DNA of 9,185 nt, taken from positions 1 to 9,185 of the forward strand of contig QFQM01000179.1 of assembly GCA_003243255.1 (NCBI GenBank), read 5' to 3'. The stretch's first letter is position 1. Each line of letters begins with the position of its first letter. Shown here in pieces: positions 1 to 6,422 of this stretch. The translations under genes were made by a program, and so were the position numbers. Source of the DNA: Flavobacterium psychrophilum. Its GTDB lineage: Bacteria > Bacteroidota > Bacteroidia > Flavobacteriales > Flavobacteriaceae. A model generated the notes under the pieces. The model searched no databases. It was not told the DNA's origin and saw nothing but the letters and a program-made list of their open reading frames with translations.

Positions 1-966
1 TTATTGCGACCAAAAGACTTTGGGGCCAGTGCTGGATCGCCAAGAGAGCGTTGGCTGACTGTGCCGGAATTACGTCGGTTGTGGAAAGCTATTGATGAAA
101 ATGGAAAAATAATAAAAGAGTATAGGCACATTTCTTCATTGCAACCATTTAAAAATGGATTGGCTATTTTTAGTTCGTCTTCTCCGGAAGCGTCAGGTTA
201 TGGCGTTATGGATTTCAAAGGAAATGTGGTCATTAAAAACAATTACCCTTACCTTAAGCAATTGAGTGAAAAGTTATACTATGTAAATAATAATAATACC
301 GGCGCCGGTATTATTAACGCAGTTGGGGACACTATCATTCCTTTAATCTATAACATTCTTTACACAGATACATTTGACTGTCATTTCATTGGCTATAAAA
401 ATGATGTTGGGTTTGCCAATTTTGACAGTTCAGGCAAAGTAAAGAAGTACTGGGGCAAAAATGTATATATTGAAAAAAGCCTGGTAGAAGGAGGTGCTTA
501 TTTTCAAAGAGATTCTCTTATCATAATCAGGAACCAGTCGTCTTCCCTGGGGGATGTCAAAACTGCTCTTGTAAATCTGGAGTTTGATACCATTGTACCC
601 ATGGGCAAATACAATTTGAAGGTAGTAAATGAAAGACGCGTTTTGTTTTATGATTCCGTAATTGTAAAACAATTAAATAAAAGAGTTACTACCAATCGCA
701 TTACCAAATGCGGCTTTTTAGATACAAAAGGAAAAGTAGTGATTCCCGCCAAATTTGAATTTGCGCAATACTTTTGCGAAGGATTGAGCGCTGTTGTGCA
801 AGACGGTAAATGGGGGTATATTGACAAGGAAGGGAGAACAGTAATCCCATTTCAGTTTACTTACGCACTTCCTTTTCATAACGGGTATGCAAAAGTAAAA
901 ATGGGCGCTGATTTCTTTATAATTGACCGAACGGGAAAAATTGTATTGAATTCGAAATCGTTTTAA
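1..966 (+). CDS. WG-repeat protein, 5' partial, with integrase-like N-terminal stub
   Basis: The frame is open to the left edge, so the true start is not visible; the TTG at 4 is only the first possible start. From about residue 30 (counting from that TTG) the protein is built of WG-type repeats, which combine a [Y/W]G-[I/F]-[I/M]-D-x-x-G-K-x-[V/I]-[I/V] core with an aromatic-Phe-x-[N/E]-G-L stretch. Clear units are near residues 28-55, 66-95, 101-118, 236-264, 267-299 and 303-316; the last full unit (GKWGYIDKEGRTVIP) is almost canonical. The middle part, 120-235, is diverged. Such repeats form beta-rich, probably extracytoplasmic or protein-binding surfaces, and the specific role is unknown. 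Residues 1-29 do not fit the repeat family and read like the segment before the catalytic domain of a tyrosine recombinase (PRERWLTVPELRRLWKA). That suggests a fusion junction near base 82-92. WG assignment is firm; the N-terminal reading is inference. Confidence 0.85.
   Translation, partial: LLRPKDFGASAGSPRERWLTVPELRRLWKAIDENGKIIKEYRHISSLQPFKNGLAIFSSSSPEASGYGVMDFKGNVVIKNNYPYLKQLSEKLYYVNNNNTGAGIINAVGDTIIPLIYNILYTDTFDCHFIGYKNDVGFANFDSSGKVKKYWGKNVYIEKSLVEGGAYFQRDSLIIIRNQSSSLGDVKTALVNLEFDTIVPMGKYNLKVVNERRVLFYDSVIVKQLNKRVTTNRITKCGFLDTKGKVVIPAKFEFAQYFCEGLSAVVQDGKWGYIDKEGRTVIPFQFTYALPFHNGYAKVKMGADFFIIDRTGKIVLNSKSF
291..316. repeat. perfect 26-bp palindrome inside the WG-repeat gene
   Basis: Bases 291-303 read TAATAATACCGGC and 304-316 are their exact reverse complement, with no spacer and the centre at GGCGCC. 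It ends because both flanking bases (290 and 317) are A. It lies in frame within the coding region, encoding the Asn-run/GAGIIN stretch at the third WG-type unit. It could form a cruciform or a strong RNA hairpin. No function is known to me. Confidence 0.9.
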
Positions 967-1114
967 CAGAAACCATTAAAAGTGCCCGGAACAGGAAAAT
1001 TATCTACCCTAATTCTGTATGATCTAATCACTTACTTGATAATTTAGTCAGGCTGCCAGGATTATGAATCAATTGCATTAGATTTAGTGTCCGGTAATCA
1101 TCAAATCTTTGTAA

Positions 1115-3508
1115 ATGATGGAAAATTATTTCAAAACATCATGGCGCAGTCTGAAAGCCAACAAATTTTACAGTATACTGAACATAGGCGGCCTGGCTGT
1201 AGGATTGGCTACAGGATTTATGCTGCTGCTTTGGGTGCAGAATGAATTCAGCTATGATAAATACAACCGTCTGTATAAAAATATCTACCAGGTCAATTCG
1301 CACATTACTTTAGACGTAAAATCACTTGTGTGGCGAGGGGCACCCGCACCATTATCTATAAAGGCAAAACAAATTCCGGATGTAATTTCTGTTTTAAGAT
1401 TAGTAAGTGATGATGAAAATCCAACGCTGTCTGATAAAGTATTGTCCAATAGCGATCTTACAAAAGTATTCGACAATAACAAAATTCTCTATGCCGACAG
1501 TAATTTTTTGAGCTTCTTCAACTACAAATTATTGCATGGCAACGTTAATGCCTTTTTGCCGAATGCGCATTCTGTTGCTCTTACACAATCAACAGCCAAA
1601 AAATTATTTGGCACAGATGACGCCGTCGGCAAAATTGTTCGGTTTGATAAAAACAGTTTCTCGGTAACAGCCGTTTTGCAGGACTTTCCTCATAATTCTT
1701 CTCTGCAATACGACGCTATTTTTCCGGTAGATTATTATGCTCAGCAGTTCACAGCTCATGGCGGCAATCATGGTTGGAAAACAATTGATGAAGATGTAAA
1801 CGACTATAGTTTCAGAACATTTCTTCTGATAAATCCAAATGGTAACATTTCGGATATTGAAACAAAGCTTACACATTTATTTAATGCAACAGACAATGGT
1901 CAGGCTGCGACAACTTTTCAATTGCAGAACTTAGGAGACCTTCATCTTACAGGAATTGATGGCGACAATTCTGCATTTAAAAGGGTAAGAATAATGTTGC
2001 TTATTGCAATATTAATATTGACCATTGCAAGCATTAACTATGTAAACCTTTCTACAGCCCGTGCACTTGTAAGAAGTAAAGAAGTAAGTATAAAAAAGAT
2101 AATTGGAGCAAAAAGAAGGCAATTGTTTTTTCAATTCATTACTGAGACAGTATTGACATTTGGGTTTGCTGTTTTTATTGCAATTATTATAATCACTTTA
2201 TTGAAGCCGCTGTATGACAGAATTACAGGCGAACAATTAGTTCTTTCGCTCTCCAATTTTTCTATGTTGAAAATATTGTTTTTCGCACTTTTAGGAACAA
2301 TACTGATTTCAGGCATTTATCCCGCACTGTTATTATCATCTTTCAATCCTTTGGGCGCCATACACGATAAAAGTTTTTTGGGCATTAAAACGTCTTCCTT
2401 TAGAAAATCATTAGTCGTTCTTCAATTTACAATCTCGTTCATATTATTGGTTAGTACAATTGTAATGGGAAAACAAATGGCATATATAACAAATAAAGAT
2501 TTGGGTTACGATAAGAATTATGTTTTTACGGTTTCATTCCCCAAAGAAGCGGCGAAAAGTGCTGACGCTATAGAAAATGAGTTGCGATCACAAAAGAGCA
2601 TATTAAATGTTTCGTTTAGCAGCGCGCCGGATATTACAAACGTAACGGAGATTTCAGGTGATATTATTTGGGATGGAAAAACAAATGACGTTCCATTTAT
2701 AGTTTGGCGGGTACAGGCAGATAAAAATTTTATACCTACGATGAAGTACCAGCTTATTGCAGGAACAAATTTTACGGGAACGTCTTCTGATTATGATAAA
2801 TATATTTTGAATGAAACGGCAGTAAAAGCTATGGGTTTAAAACCTCCCTATGTCGGCACAAAAATTGGCTACGGGAAAGCCGATGGGGAAATAGCAGGTG
2901 TAATAAAAGATTTTAATTTTAAATCGTTGAAAGATCCTATTGCGCCTTTATTAATAAGAACGTCTGGATTAAAGAATACTTTATATGTGCGAACAACCGG
3001 AGCAGGTACCCAGGCATCCATCAAAGCTGTAGAACAGCAGTATAAAAAATATGCGAACAACACACCTTTCACTTATAATTTTATCGATAAGACATTTGAA
3101 TCGCATTACCAATCCCAACAGCGTGCAGGCACTTTGTTTACAACTTTTGCAGCCATCGCCATTTTTATCTCCTGCCTGGGTTTATTTGGATTAGCCACTT
3201 ATACAGCACAGATAAAGACCAAAGAAATCGGCATCAGAAAAGTGCTGGGTGCAAGTGTCGGCAGCGTTGTACAATTGATCAGTAAAGATTTTTTGAAATT
3301 GGTAATTGTGGCAACTGTGATCGCAACGCCGCTGGCTTACTGGGCAATGAATAAATGGCTGCAGGATTTTGCCTATCGTACCAGCATTAGCTGGTGGATT
3401 TTCGCTGCCTGTGGATTTGCCATGTTGTTGATTGCAATTGTCACCTTAAGCATGCAAACAGTAAAAGCTGCACTTGCAAATCCTGTGAAGAGTCTGAGAA
3501 CGGAATAA
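1115..3508 (+). CDS. ABC transporter permease, MacB/FtsX family
   Basis: This 797-residue inner-membrane permease has the Bacteroidota double-FtsX layout. An N-terminal TM helix (about residues 21-41, after the typical MENYFKTSWRSLKANKFYS opening) leads into a MacB-like periplasmic core domain (about 45-285). The first FtsX block has TMs near 290-312, 343-364, 386-408 and 433-451. A second periplasmic domain (about 455-670) is followed by the second FtsX block with TMs near 674-697, 727-747 and 760-780. Each block carries the short cytoplasmic coupling helix after its first TM: SKEVSIKKIIGAKRRQL at 321 and TKEIGIRKVLGASVGSV at 702. Proteins of this type work with a separate LolD/MacB-like ATPase in lipoprotein handling, efflux or envelope signalling; none is encoded here. 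Two adjacent ATGs (1115, 1118) make the start uncertain by one codon, and no Shine-Dalgarno sequence is visible. Length is normal and the frame is intact. Confidence 0.93.
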   Translation: MMENYFKTSWRSLKANKFYSILNIGGLAVGLATGFMLLLWVQNEFSYDKYNRLYKNIYQVNSHITLDVKSLVWRGAPAPLSIKAKQIPDVISVLRLVSDDENPTLSDKVLSNSDLTKVFDNNKILYADSNFLSFFNYKLLHGNVNAFLPNAHSVALTQSTAKKLFGTDDAVGKIVRFDKNSFSVTAVLQDFPHNSSLQYDAIFPVDYYAQQFTAHGGNHGWKTIDEDVNDYSFRTFLLINPNGNISDIETKLTHLFNATDNGQAATTFQLQNLGDLHLTGIDGDNSAFKRVRIMLLIAILILTIASINYVNLSTARALVRSKEVSIKKIIGAKRRQLFFQFITETVLTFGFAVFIAIIIITLLKPLYDRITGEQLVLSLSNFSMLKILFFALLGTILISGIYPALLLSSFNPLGAIHDKSFLGIKTSSFRKSLVVLQFTISFILLVSTIVMGKQMAYITNKDLGYDKNYVFTVSFPKEAAKSADAIENELRSQKSILNVSFSSAPDITNVTEISGDIIWDGKTNDVPFIVWRVQADKNFIPTMKYQLIAGTNFTGTSSDYDKYILNETAVKAMGLKPPYVGTKIGYGKADGEIAGVIKDFNFKSLKDPIAPLLIRTSGLKNTLYVRTTGAGTQASIKAVEQQYKKYANNTPFTYNFIDKTFESHYQSQQRAGTLFTTFAAIAIFISCLGLFGLATYTAQIKTKEIGIRKVLGASVGSVVQLISKDFLKLVIVATVIATPLAYWAMNKWLQDFAYRTSISWWIFAACGFAMLLIAIVTLSMQTVKAALANPVKSLRTE

Positions 3509-3570
3509 TCAGGAGAAAACTGCTACCGACAGGCGGGGGAGCGAAAGGAAATACAGAGGATGTCCGCATT

Positions 3571-3681
3571 ATGATATTTACCATTATAGGAATATCATTG
3601 TTTACTTATAGCTGGCTGTACAGTTGCCGTTTAAAAAAGACAACAGGACAAAACGGGGAAAACACCTGCAGCCATGAGTAA
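3571..3681 (+). CDS. possible 36-residue single-TM peptide
   Basis: A short frame starts with ATG at 3571, 62 bases after the permease stop, and ends in TAA at 3679-3681, just before a terminator. It encodes a hydrophobic segment (about residues 2-18, IFTIIGISLFTYSWLYS) followed by a polar, Lys-rich tail with two Cys residues (one after the helix, one near the C-terminus). A purine-rich AGAGGA at 3555-3560 precedes the ATG by 10 bases. The shape (one TM, then a polar Cys-containing tail) is common among small Bacteroidota membrane peptides, but I recognise no family. It would be cotranscribed with the permease. It could equally be untranslated 3' sequence. Confidence 0.35.
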   Translation: MIFTIIGISLFTYSWLYSCRLKKTTGQNGENTCSHE

Positions 3682-3715
3682 ATAGTTCTCTAACCATAAA
3701 TTAAATTGTATGTCG

Positions 3716-3741
3716 AAAAAGACAGCCGAGCCTGTTTTTTT
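3716..3741 (+). terminator. rho-independent terminator after the permease transcript
   Basis: AAAAAGACAG (3716-3725) pairs with CTGTTTTTTT (3732-3741) around the six-base loop CCGAGC, with one G-U pair. The right arm runs into a seven-T tract. It closes the plus-strand unit holding the permease and the small downstream frame. The A/T symmetry could allow weak action in the other direction as well. Confidence 0.75.
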
Positions 3742-3794
3742 ATATCATTCCCGGCAATTCCTTCAATAAGCAATTCCTACCACTGGCACGTTTA

Positions 3795-3858
3795 TTACTG
3801 GCGCCGGCTCAATGCTACGTTACCGGCCTTGGCGGGACATTATTTTCGCCGCCAGTAA
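3795..3858. repeat. 9-bp inverted repeat in the leader of the lipoprotein gene
   Basis: TTACTGGCG at 3795-3803 is matched exactly by CGCCAGTAA at 3850-3858, with a 46-base spacer that itself contains the shorter complementary pair GCCGG (3803-3807) and CCGGC (3823-3827). The right arm ends 10 bases before the chosen ATG at 3869, where a ribosome would bind. It might be a leader structure or a protein-binding site; it could also be chance in a GC-rich stretch. Confidence 0.4.
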
Positions 3859-3868
3859 ATACCTTTAT

Positions 3869-4696
3869 ATGAAAAGATGGAATGTTCGTTCGCTGATCGC
3901 CGCCATAGCGCTTGTGGTGCTTGTATTGAGCACGGGTTGTAGTAAGAAGGATAAAGATGATCCTGACAATGGAGGTGGGAAATACCCCTTCTACAACACC
4001 GAATATACCGGTACCGCCAAGGTGGGCAATCACTATTTTCCGCGGCCGCTCTCCCTCCGGTTTGGGGATGACAACTCGGTGTCTGCGTTTTCGCACCTGG
4101 TCCTCAATAAATATCATCGCGAGTTTACGGGGAAAATAACGAATGTAGAAAAGAATGGCCAGGGGCAGTACACGGTAACCATCCTGTTCGACTTGCCAGG
4201 CGAAGAACAATTCAATAAGCCGCAGGTCTACACGTTCAATGCAGACCTGTCATCGCTTACCGGTGGTTCCAACCCGATCGTCGAGATCCCCAACGGCACG
4301 ATGAAACTTTTTCCCAAAACTGCTCCCGGCATGGTAGGCACCTGGGCGCAGCCGACCCAGCCCGGTTGGTACCCGGATGTAAACGCCATGATATTCTACA
4401 CACAAGGCACTACCAACTATTTTCAAGGCGGTAAACCAGTTTACTATTCTTACGATGAGGGTGTACTGTTTCAACGGCCCTACGAGCAAGATGGCTCGAG
4501 GATCACTTTTGCCGGGGTTAACACGACGACTGAACCAGGAAAGATATGGACCATTCCCTATTACGGGGTGCTGACAGCGGATGGAAAGACCTTGTACCTC
4601 GATTCCTACGAATCTATAGCACGACTGCCCAACTCCTTTAGTACTTTCGATTGGAATGGACCTAAAGGAGTGACGCCTTCGTTGCTGCGTCAGTAA
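3869..4696 (+). CDS. lipoprotein of unknown function
   Basis: The ATG at 3869 gives a textbook lipoprotein signal: MKRWNVRS, a hydrophobic core (about residues 9-20), then lipobox LSTGC with the lipidated Cys at residue 24. A Ser/Lys/Asp-rich linker (SKKDKDDPDNGGG) follows. The frame is open back to an ATG at 3812, but that would add 19 residues before the signal, so 3869 is preferred. The mature part, about 250 residues, is rich in aromatic residues, Gly and beta-prone segments (VYTFNADLSSL, YYGVLTADGKTLYLDSY), suggesting a beta-rich domain; I recognise no named family. The polar linker after the Cys would fit an outer-membrane lipoprotein, possibly surface exposed. Base composition is clearly more GC-rich than the permease upstream. 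It is convergent with the porin gene, 64 bases away, so the two are not in one operon. Confidence 0.85.
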   Translation: MKRWNVRSLIAAIALVVLVLSTGCSKKDKDDPDNGGGKYPFYNTEYTGTAKVGNHYFPRPLSLRFGDDNSVSAFSHLVLNKYHREFTGKITNVEKNGQGQYTVTILFDLPGEEQFNKPQVYTFNADLSSLTGGSNPIVEIPNGTMKLFPKTAPGMVGTWAQPTQPGWYPDVNAMIFYTQGTTNYFQGGKPVYYSYDEGVLFQRPYEQDGSRITFAGVNTTTEPGKIWTIPYYGVLTADGKTLYLDSYESIARLPNSFSTFDWNGPKGVTPSLLRQ

Positions 4697-4760
4697 GTGT
4701 ATCCGGCTCCTTACTCAGGCGGCTCTATCGGCACTTTCGATCGCCACAAAGTACATGCAA

Positions 4761-6077
4761 TTAAATGTTCACATGCAACCGCACTGACAATACATTGACG
4801 GGTCCTTTGCGGTCACCATTGTAACCAGGGTTCATTAAGAACTGGTAGGTGCCTGTCAGGAATATCTTGTCTTTGGAAAGTGCTGCTGAGTAATAAAACT
4901 CCGCCAGGCGCTCCCACGCATAATTGAGTGCGCCATCACCCAGCATAAAACCCTTGCCGCCTGCTGCTAAATACTCCCGGTGAGGCCTGGACAATCCGGA
5001 GGTTACGTATGCCAATCCCACATGATCATTGCTGCGCTTCCATCTTGTGCCTGTAAGGGAAAGACCGGCGCTGATGCTGCGGTCTATTTCGGTAAAGGCC
5101 CAGGTCTCATGGATACCATTGTTCCAGCTTGCGCGGAAAAAGCCACCCAGTTCATCCGTTATATCCTGTTCGCCATTGAGGGCAAAGCCAAACTTGGAGT
5201 TGCCGTAATGCCGCGTACTCTCAATGGAAGGGTTGGTGGGTTTGAGGGCGATGCTTTCGCGGTAGTTGCCCATATTGGTGGTGGTATAAAAGCCCAGCAA
5301 ACGTATAGCGCCTGCACGCTGATGAATGGCATAACGCTGTGTATATTCTAATGATTGGGAATGAGCTTTGGATATGTTCCAGTTCATCTTTGGACCATTG
5401 GCGACCAACGGAACCAGCGAAAATCCATACCGTAATTCATGTTGCGGTGTTACCCATTCCAGTATGATACTGGGTGCATAGCCGCGTGTATTGGCAGGGT
5501 AATCCCACGCGCCATTGTCCATCAGGGCCCAACTCATAAACTGGCTGCGTGGGTCATGGCTGTATTTGTTGTCATCAAAATAATCAGCTACGCCCACCTT
5601 GCCAACCGTAAAAGCAACATACTTATCAGGCGTATGCTGTCCCAGTTGATTGGCATCGCTTGCTTCATACGTGGTGGTTTTGCTCAATGCAAATACCTGC
5701 CGGTAAAACAGGCGGGCCAGGTACCCTTTGGGAGCGGCGTTGCCGATGCGAAACGTTTCACCATTGGTAGCAGCGGCCACACCCATCGCCTGGCTAAGCC
5801 CTGAGCCCCCGGCTATCTCCGGATTGACAAATACGCTCGCGCCTTTCCATAAACGGACCCCTGCAAATAAAGTAGCGGTTAAGGACGTTTGTGTTTCTTC
5901 GCCGGTTAACAGGCTGTTATCACCGGTGTATTTAGCTGTAAATCCTGGCTTGTATTGACTGATGACGGTGGTTTGGGCATGTATCGAAAATTGGTCCTCT
6001 TTCAGGGTATCTGCCTCTTGTGCGTGCAGGCCGTGGCCAGCCAATAGCAGGGCCACTCCAACTGTTCTTTTGTTCAC
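4761..6077 (-). CDS. carbohydrate porin, OprB family
   Basis: This is a 438-residue outer-membrane beta-barrel. The signal peptide is MNKRTVGVALLLAGHGLHA, with likely cleavage after residue 19. Family-like blocks run in order: FSIHAQTTVISQYKPGFTAKYTG (30-52), the first barrel strands with RLWKGASVFVNPEIAGGSGLS (75-95), GYLARLFYRQVFALSK (118-133), FTVGKVGVADYFDDNKYSHDPRSQF (156-180), SWALMDNGAWDYPANTRGY (182-200), LRYGFSLVPLVANG (215-228), and the C-terminal YQFLMNPGYNGDRKGPVNVL (411-430) followed by the final strand. OprB-type porins allow passive sugar uptake across the outer membrane; which sugar cannot be told here. The start is GTG (6075-6077); the overlapping ATG one frame over (6077-6079) meets TGA at once. 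The sigma-factor remnant begins 46 bases away in the opposite direction. The frame is intact with normal length for the family. Confidence 0.92.
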   Translation of the reverse strand: MNKRTVGVALLLAGHGLHAQEADTLKEDQFSIHAQTTVISQYKPGFTAKYTGDNSLLTGEETQTSLTATLFAGVRLWKGASVFVNPEIAGGSGLSQAMGVAAATNGETFRIGNAAPKGYLARLFYRQVFALSKTTTYEASDANQLGQHTPDKYVAFTVGKVGVADYFDDNKYSHDPRSQFMSWALMDNGAWDYPANTRGYAPSIILEWVTPQHELRYGFSLVPLVANGPKMNWNISKAHSQSLEYTQRYAIHQRAGAIRLLGFYTTTNMGNYRESIALKPTNPSIESTRHYGNSKFGFALNGEQDITDELGGFFRASWNNGIHETWAFTEIDRSISAGLSLTGTRWKRSNDHVGLAYVTSGLSRPHREYLAAGGKGFMLGDGALNYAWERLAEFYYSAALSKDKIFLTGTYQFLMNPGYNGDRKGPVNVLSVRLHVNI

Positions 6078-6123
6078 ATTGGTTGTTTTAAGGAAATAAT
6101 CTTGTAAAAATATAGGTGCGTAA

Positions 6124-6290
6124 ATGTCCGGTGAAAAGACTTACCCGGAATTGCAATACGTTAACAATAGCGCCAGCGCGGCCATTTATCGCCTTTGCCT
6201 GTTTGCCTGGGCTATAGCCGCGAAGCCGCGCTGGCGCAGGACCTTATGCAGGAAACCTTTGTGAAGGTGTGGAACAATATGCAAAAGTTC
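6124..6290 (+). pseudogene. frameshifted, truncated ECF (sigma-70 region 2) sigma factor
   Basis: Two reading frames together give a sigma-70 region 2. From ATG 6124, one frame reads MSGEKTYPELQYVNNS... then AAIYRLCLF. From about 6205 the next frame reads CLGYSREAALAQDLMQETF and then VKVWNNMQKF. Adding a single T to the TTT run at 6202-6204 joins them without a gap as ...YRLCLFCLGYSREA..., so a one-base deletion explains the break. The QDLMQETFVKVWNN block is the classic ECF region 2.2-2.3 core-polymerase contact and promoter-melting segment. After KF (about 6290) the expected RGE-x-x-I-S-T-W-continuation is lost, and region 4 is missing altogether. No anti-sigma gene is present. The reading past 6290 (ISLFCIVEYCYG...) faintly resembles region 2.4 but is not convincing. 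The product is not functional as it stands. Confidence 0.75.
6170..6237. repeat. 13-bp perfect inverted repeat around the sigma-factor frameshift
   Basis: GCGCCAGCGCGGC (6170-6182) and GCCGCGCTGGCGC (6225-6237) are exact reverse complements separated by 42 bases. The broken point of the sigma reading frame (about 6202-6205) falls in the spacer. The arms can form a very stable GC-rich stem. They are read in different frames relative to the sigma protein, so shared coding constraint does not explain them. Confidence 0.85.
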
Positions 6291-6353
6291 ATGGGACGCA
6301 GGCAAAGTGGAATAAGCCTGTTTTGTATTGTTGAATATTGCTATGGGATTATA
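6291..6353. other. junction scar between two truncated genes
   Basis: About 63 bases separate the last recognisable sigma codon (plus strand) from the premature stop of the nucleotidyltransferase fragment (minus strand). Both genes point into this stretch and both lose their 3' parts here. The visible GC content also falls at this point. I see no terminal inverted repeat, target duplication or recognisable transposase fragment in it. It is best read as a deletion or recombination scar, or an assembly join. Confidence 0.55.
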
Positions 6354-6422
6354 CTACTTTACTTCAGGATTGTTCATTGCCTGAATAAAATCCCAGAAGT
6401 CATCATTAAAGATATTCCCCAT
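6354..6422 (-). pseudogene. 5' remnant of a nucleotidyltransferase gene
   Basis: Starting at the ATG formed by 6420-6422, the frame reads MGNIFNDDFWDF, then IQAMNNPEVK and a TAG. From memory, Bacteroidota nucleotidyltransferases of the kind coupled to the upstream small gene start M-x-N-I-F-x-x-D-F-x-D-F-I-x-A-L-N-x-x-x-V-x-Y and go on with a V-G-G-Y-S-V-I-L-H-G-Y active-site block. Here the match is good up to the Lys and then ends exactly where Y-I-L-V-G-G should follow. The ATG overlaps the TAA of the upstream gene by one base (TAATG), the usual sign of translational coupling. The catalytic region is completely absent, so this is a remnant. Family identification is from recalled sequence patterns, not a search. 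Confidence 0.6.

Noticed and set aside
993..1006. 14-base match AGGAAAATTATCTA shared with 6737-6750
   Set aside because: Both copies are in AT-rich noncoding sequence, the match does not extend, and a shared 14-mer is not surprising in 9 kb of biased composition.
1104..1111. AATCTTTG as a -7 box just ahead of the permease
   Set aside because: It would place the transcript start at or inside the start codon, and the nearest TTG is too far away (28 bases).
3812..3868. Upstream extension of the lipoprotein from ATG 3812
   Set aside because: It would put 19 residues before an otherwise perfect lipoprotein signal, with the inverted repeat inside the coding region.
3815..4210. 131-codon minus-strand open frame opposite the lipoprotein
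   Set aside because: It is antisense to a well-supported gene, has Arg/Pro-rich shadow-like composition and no recognisable domain.
4980..5958. Several plus-strand open frames opposite the porin
   Set aside because: All are shadows of the porin, rich in Cys/Ala/Gly and mutually overlapping, with no protein-like motifs.
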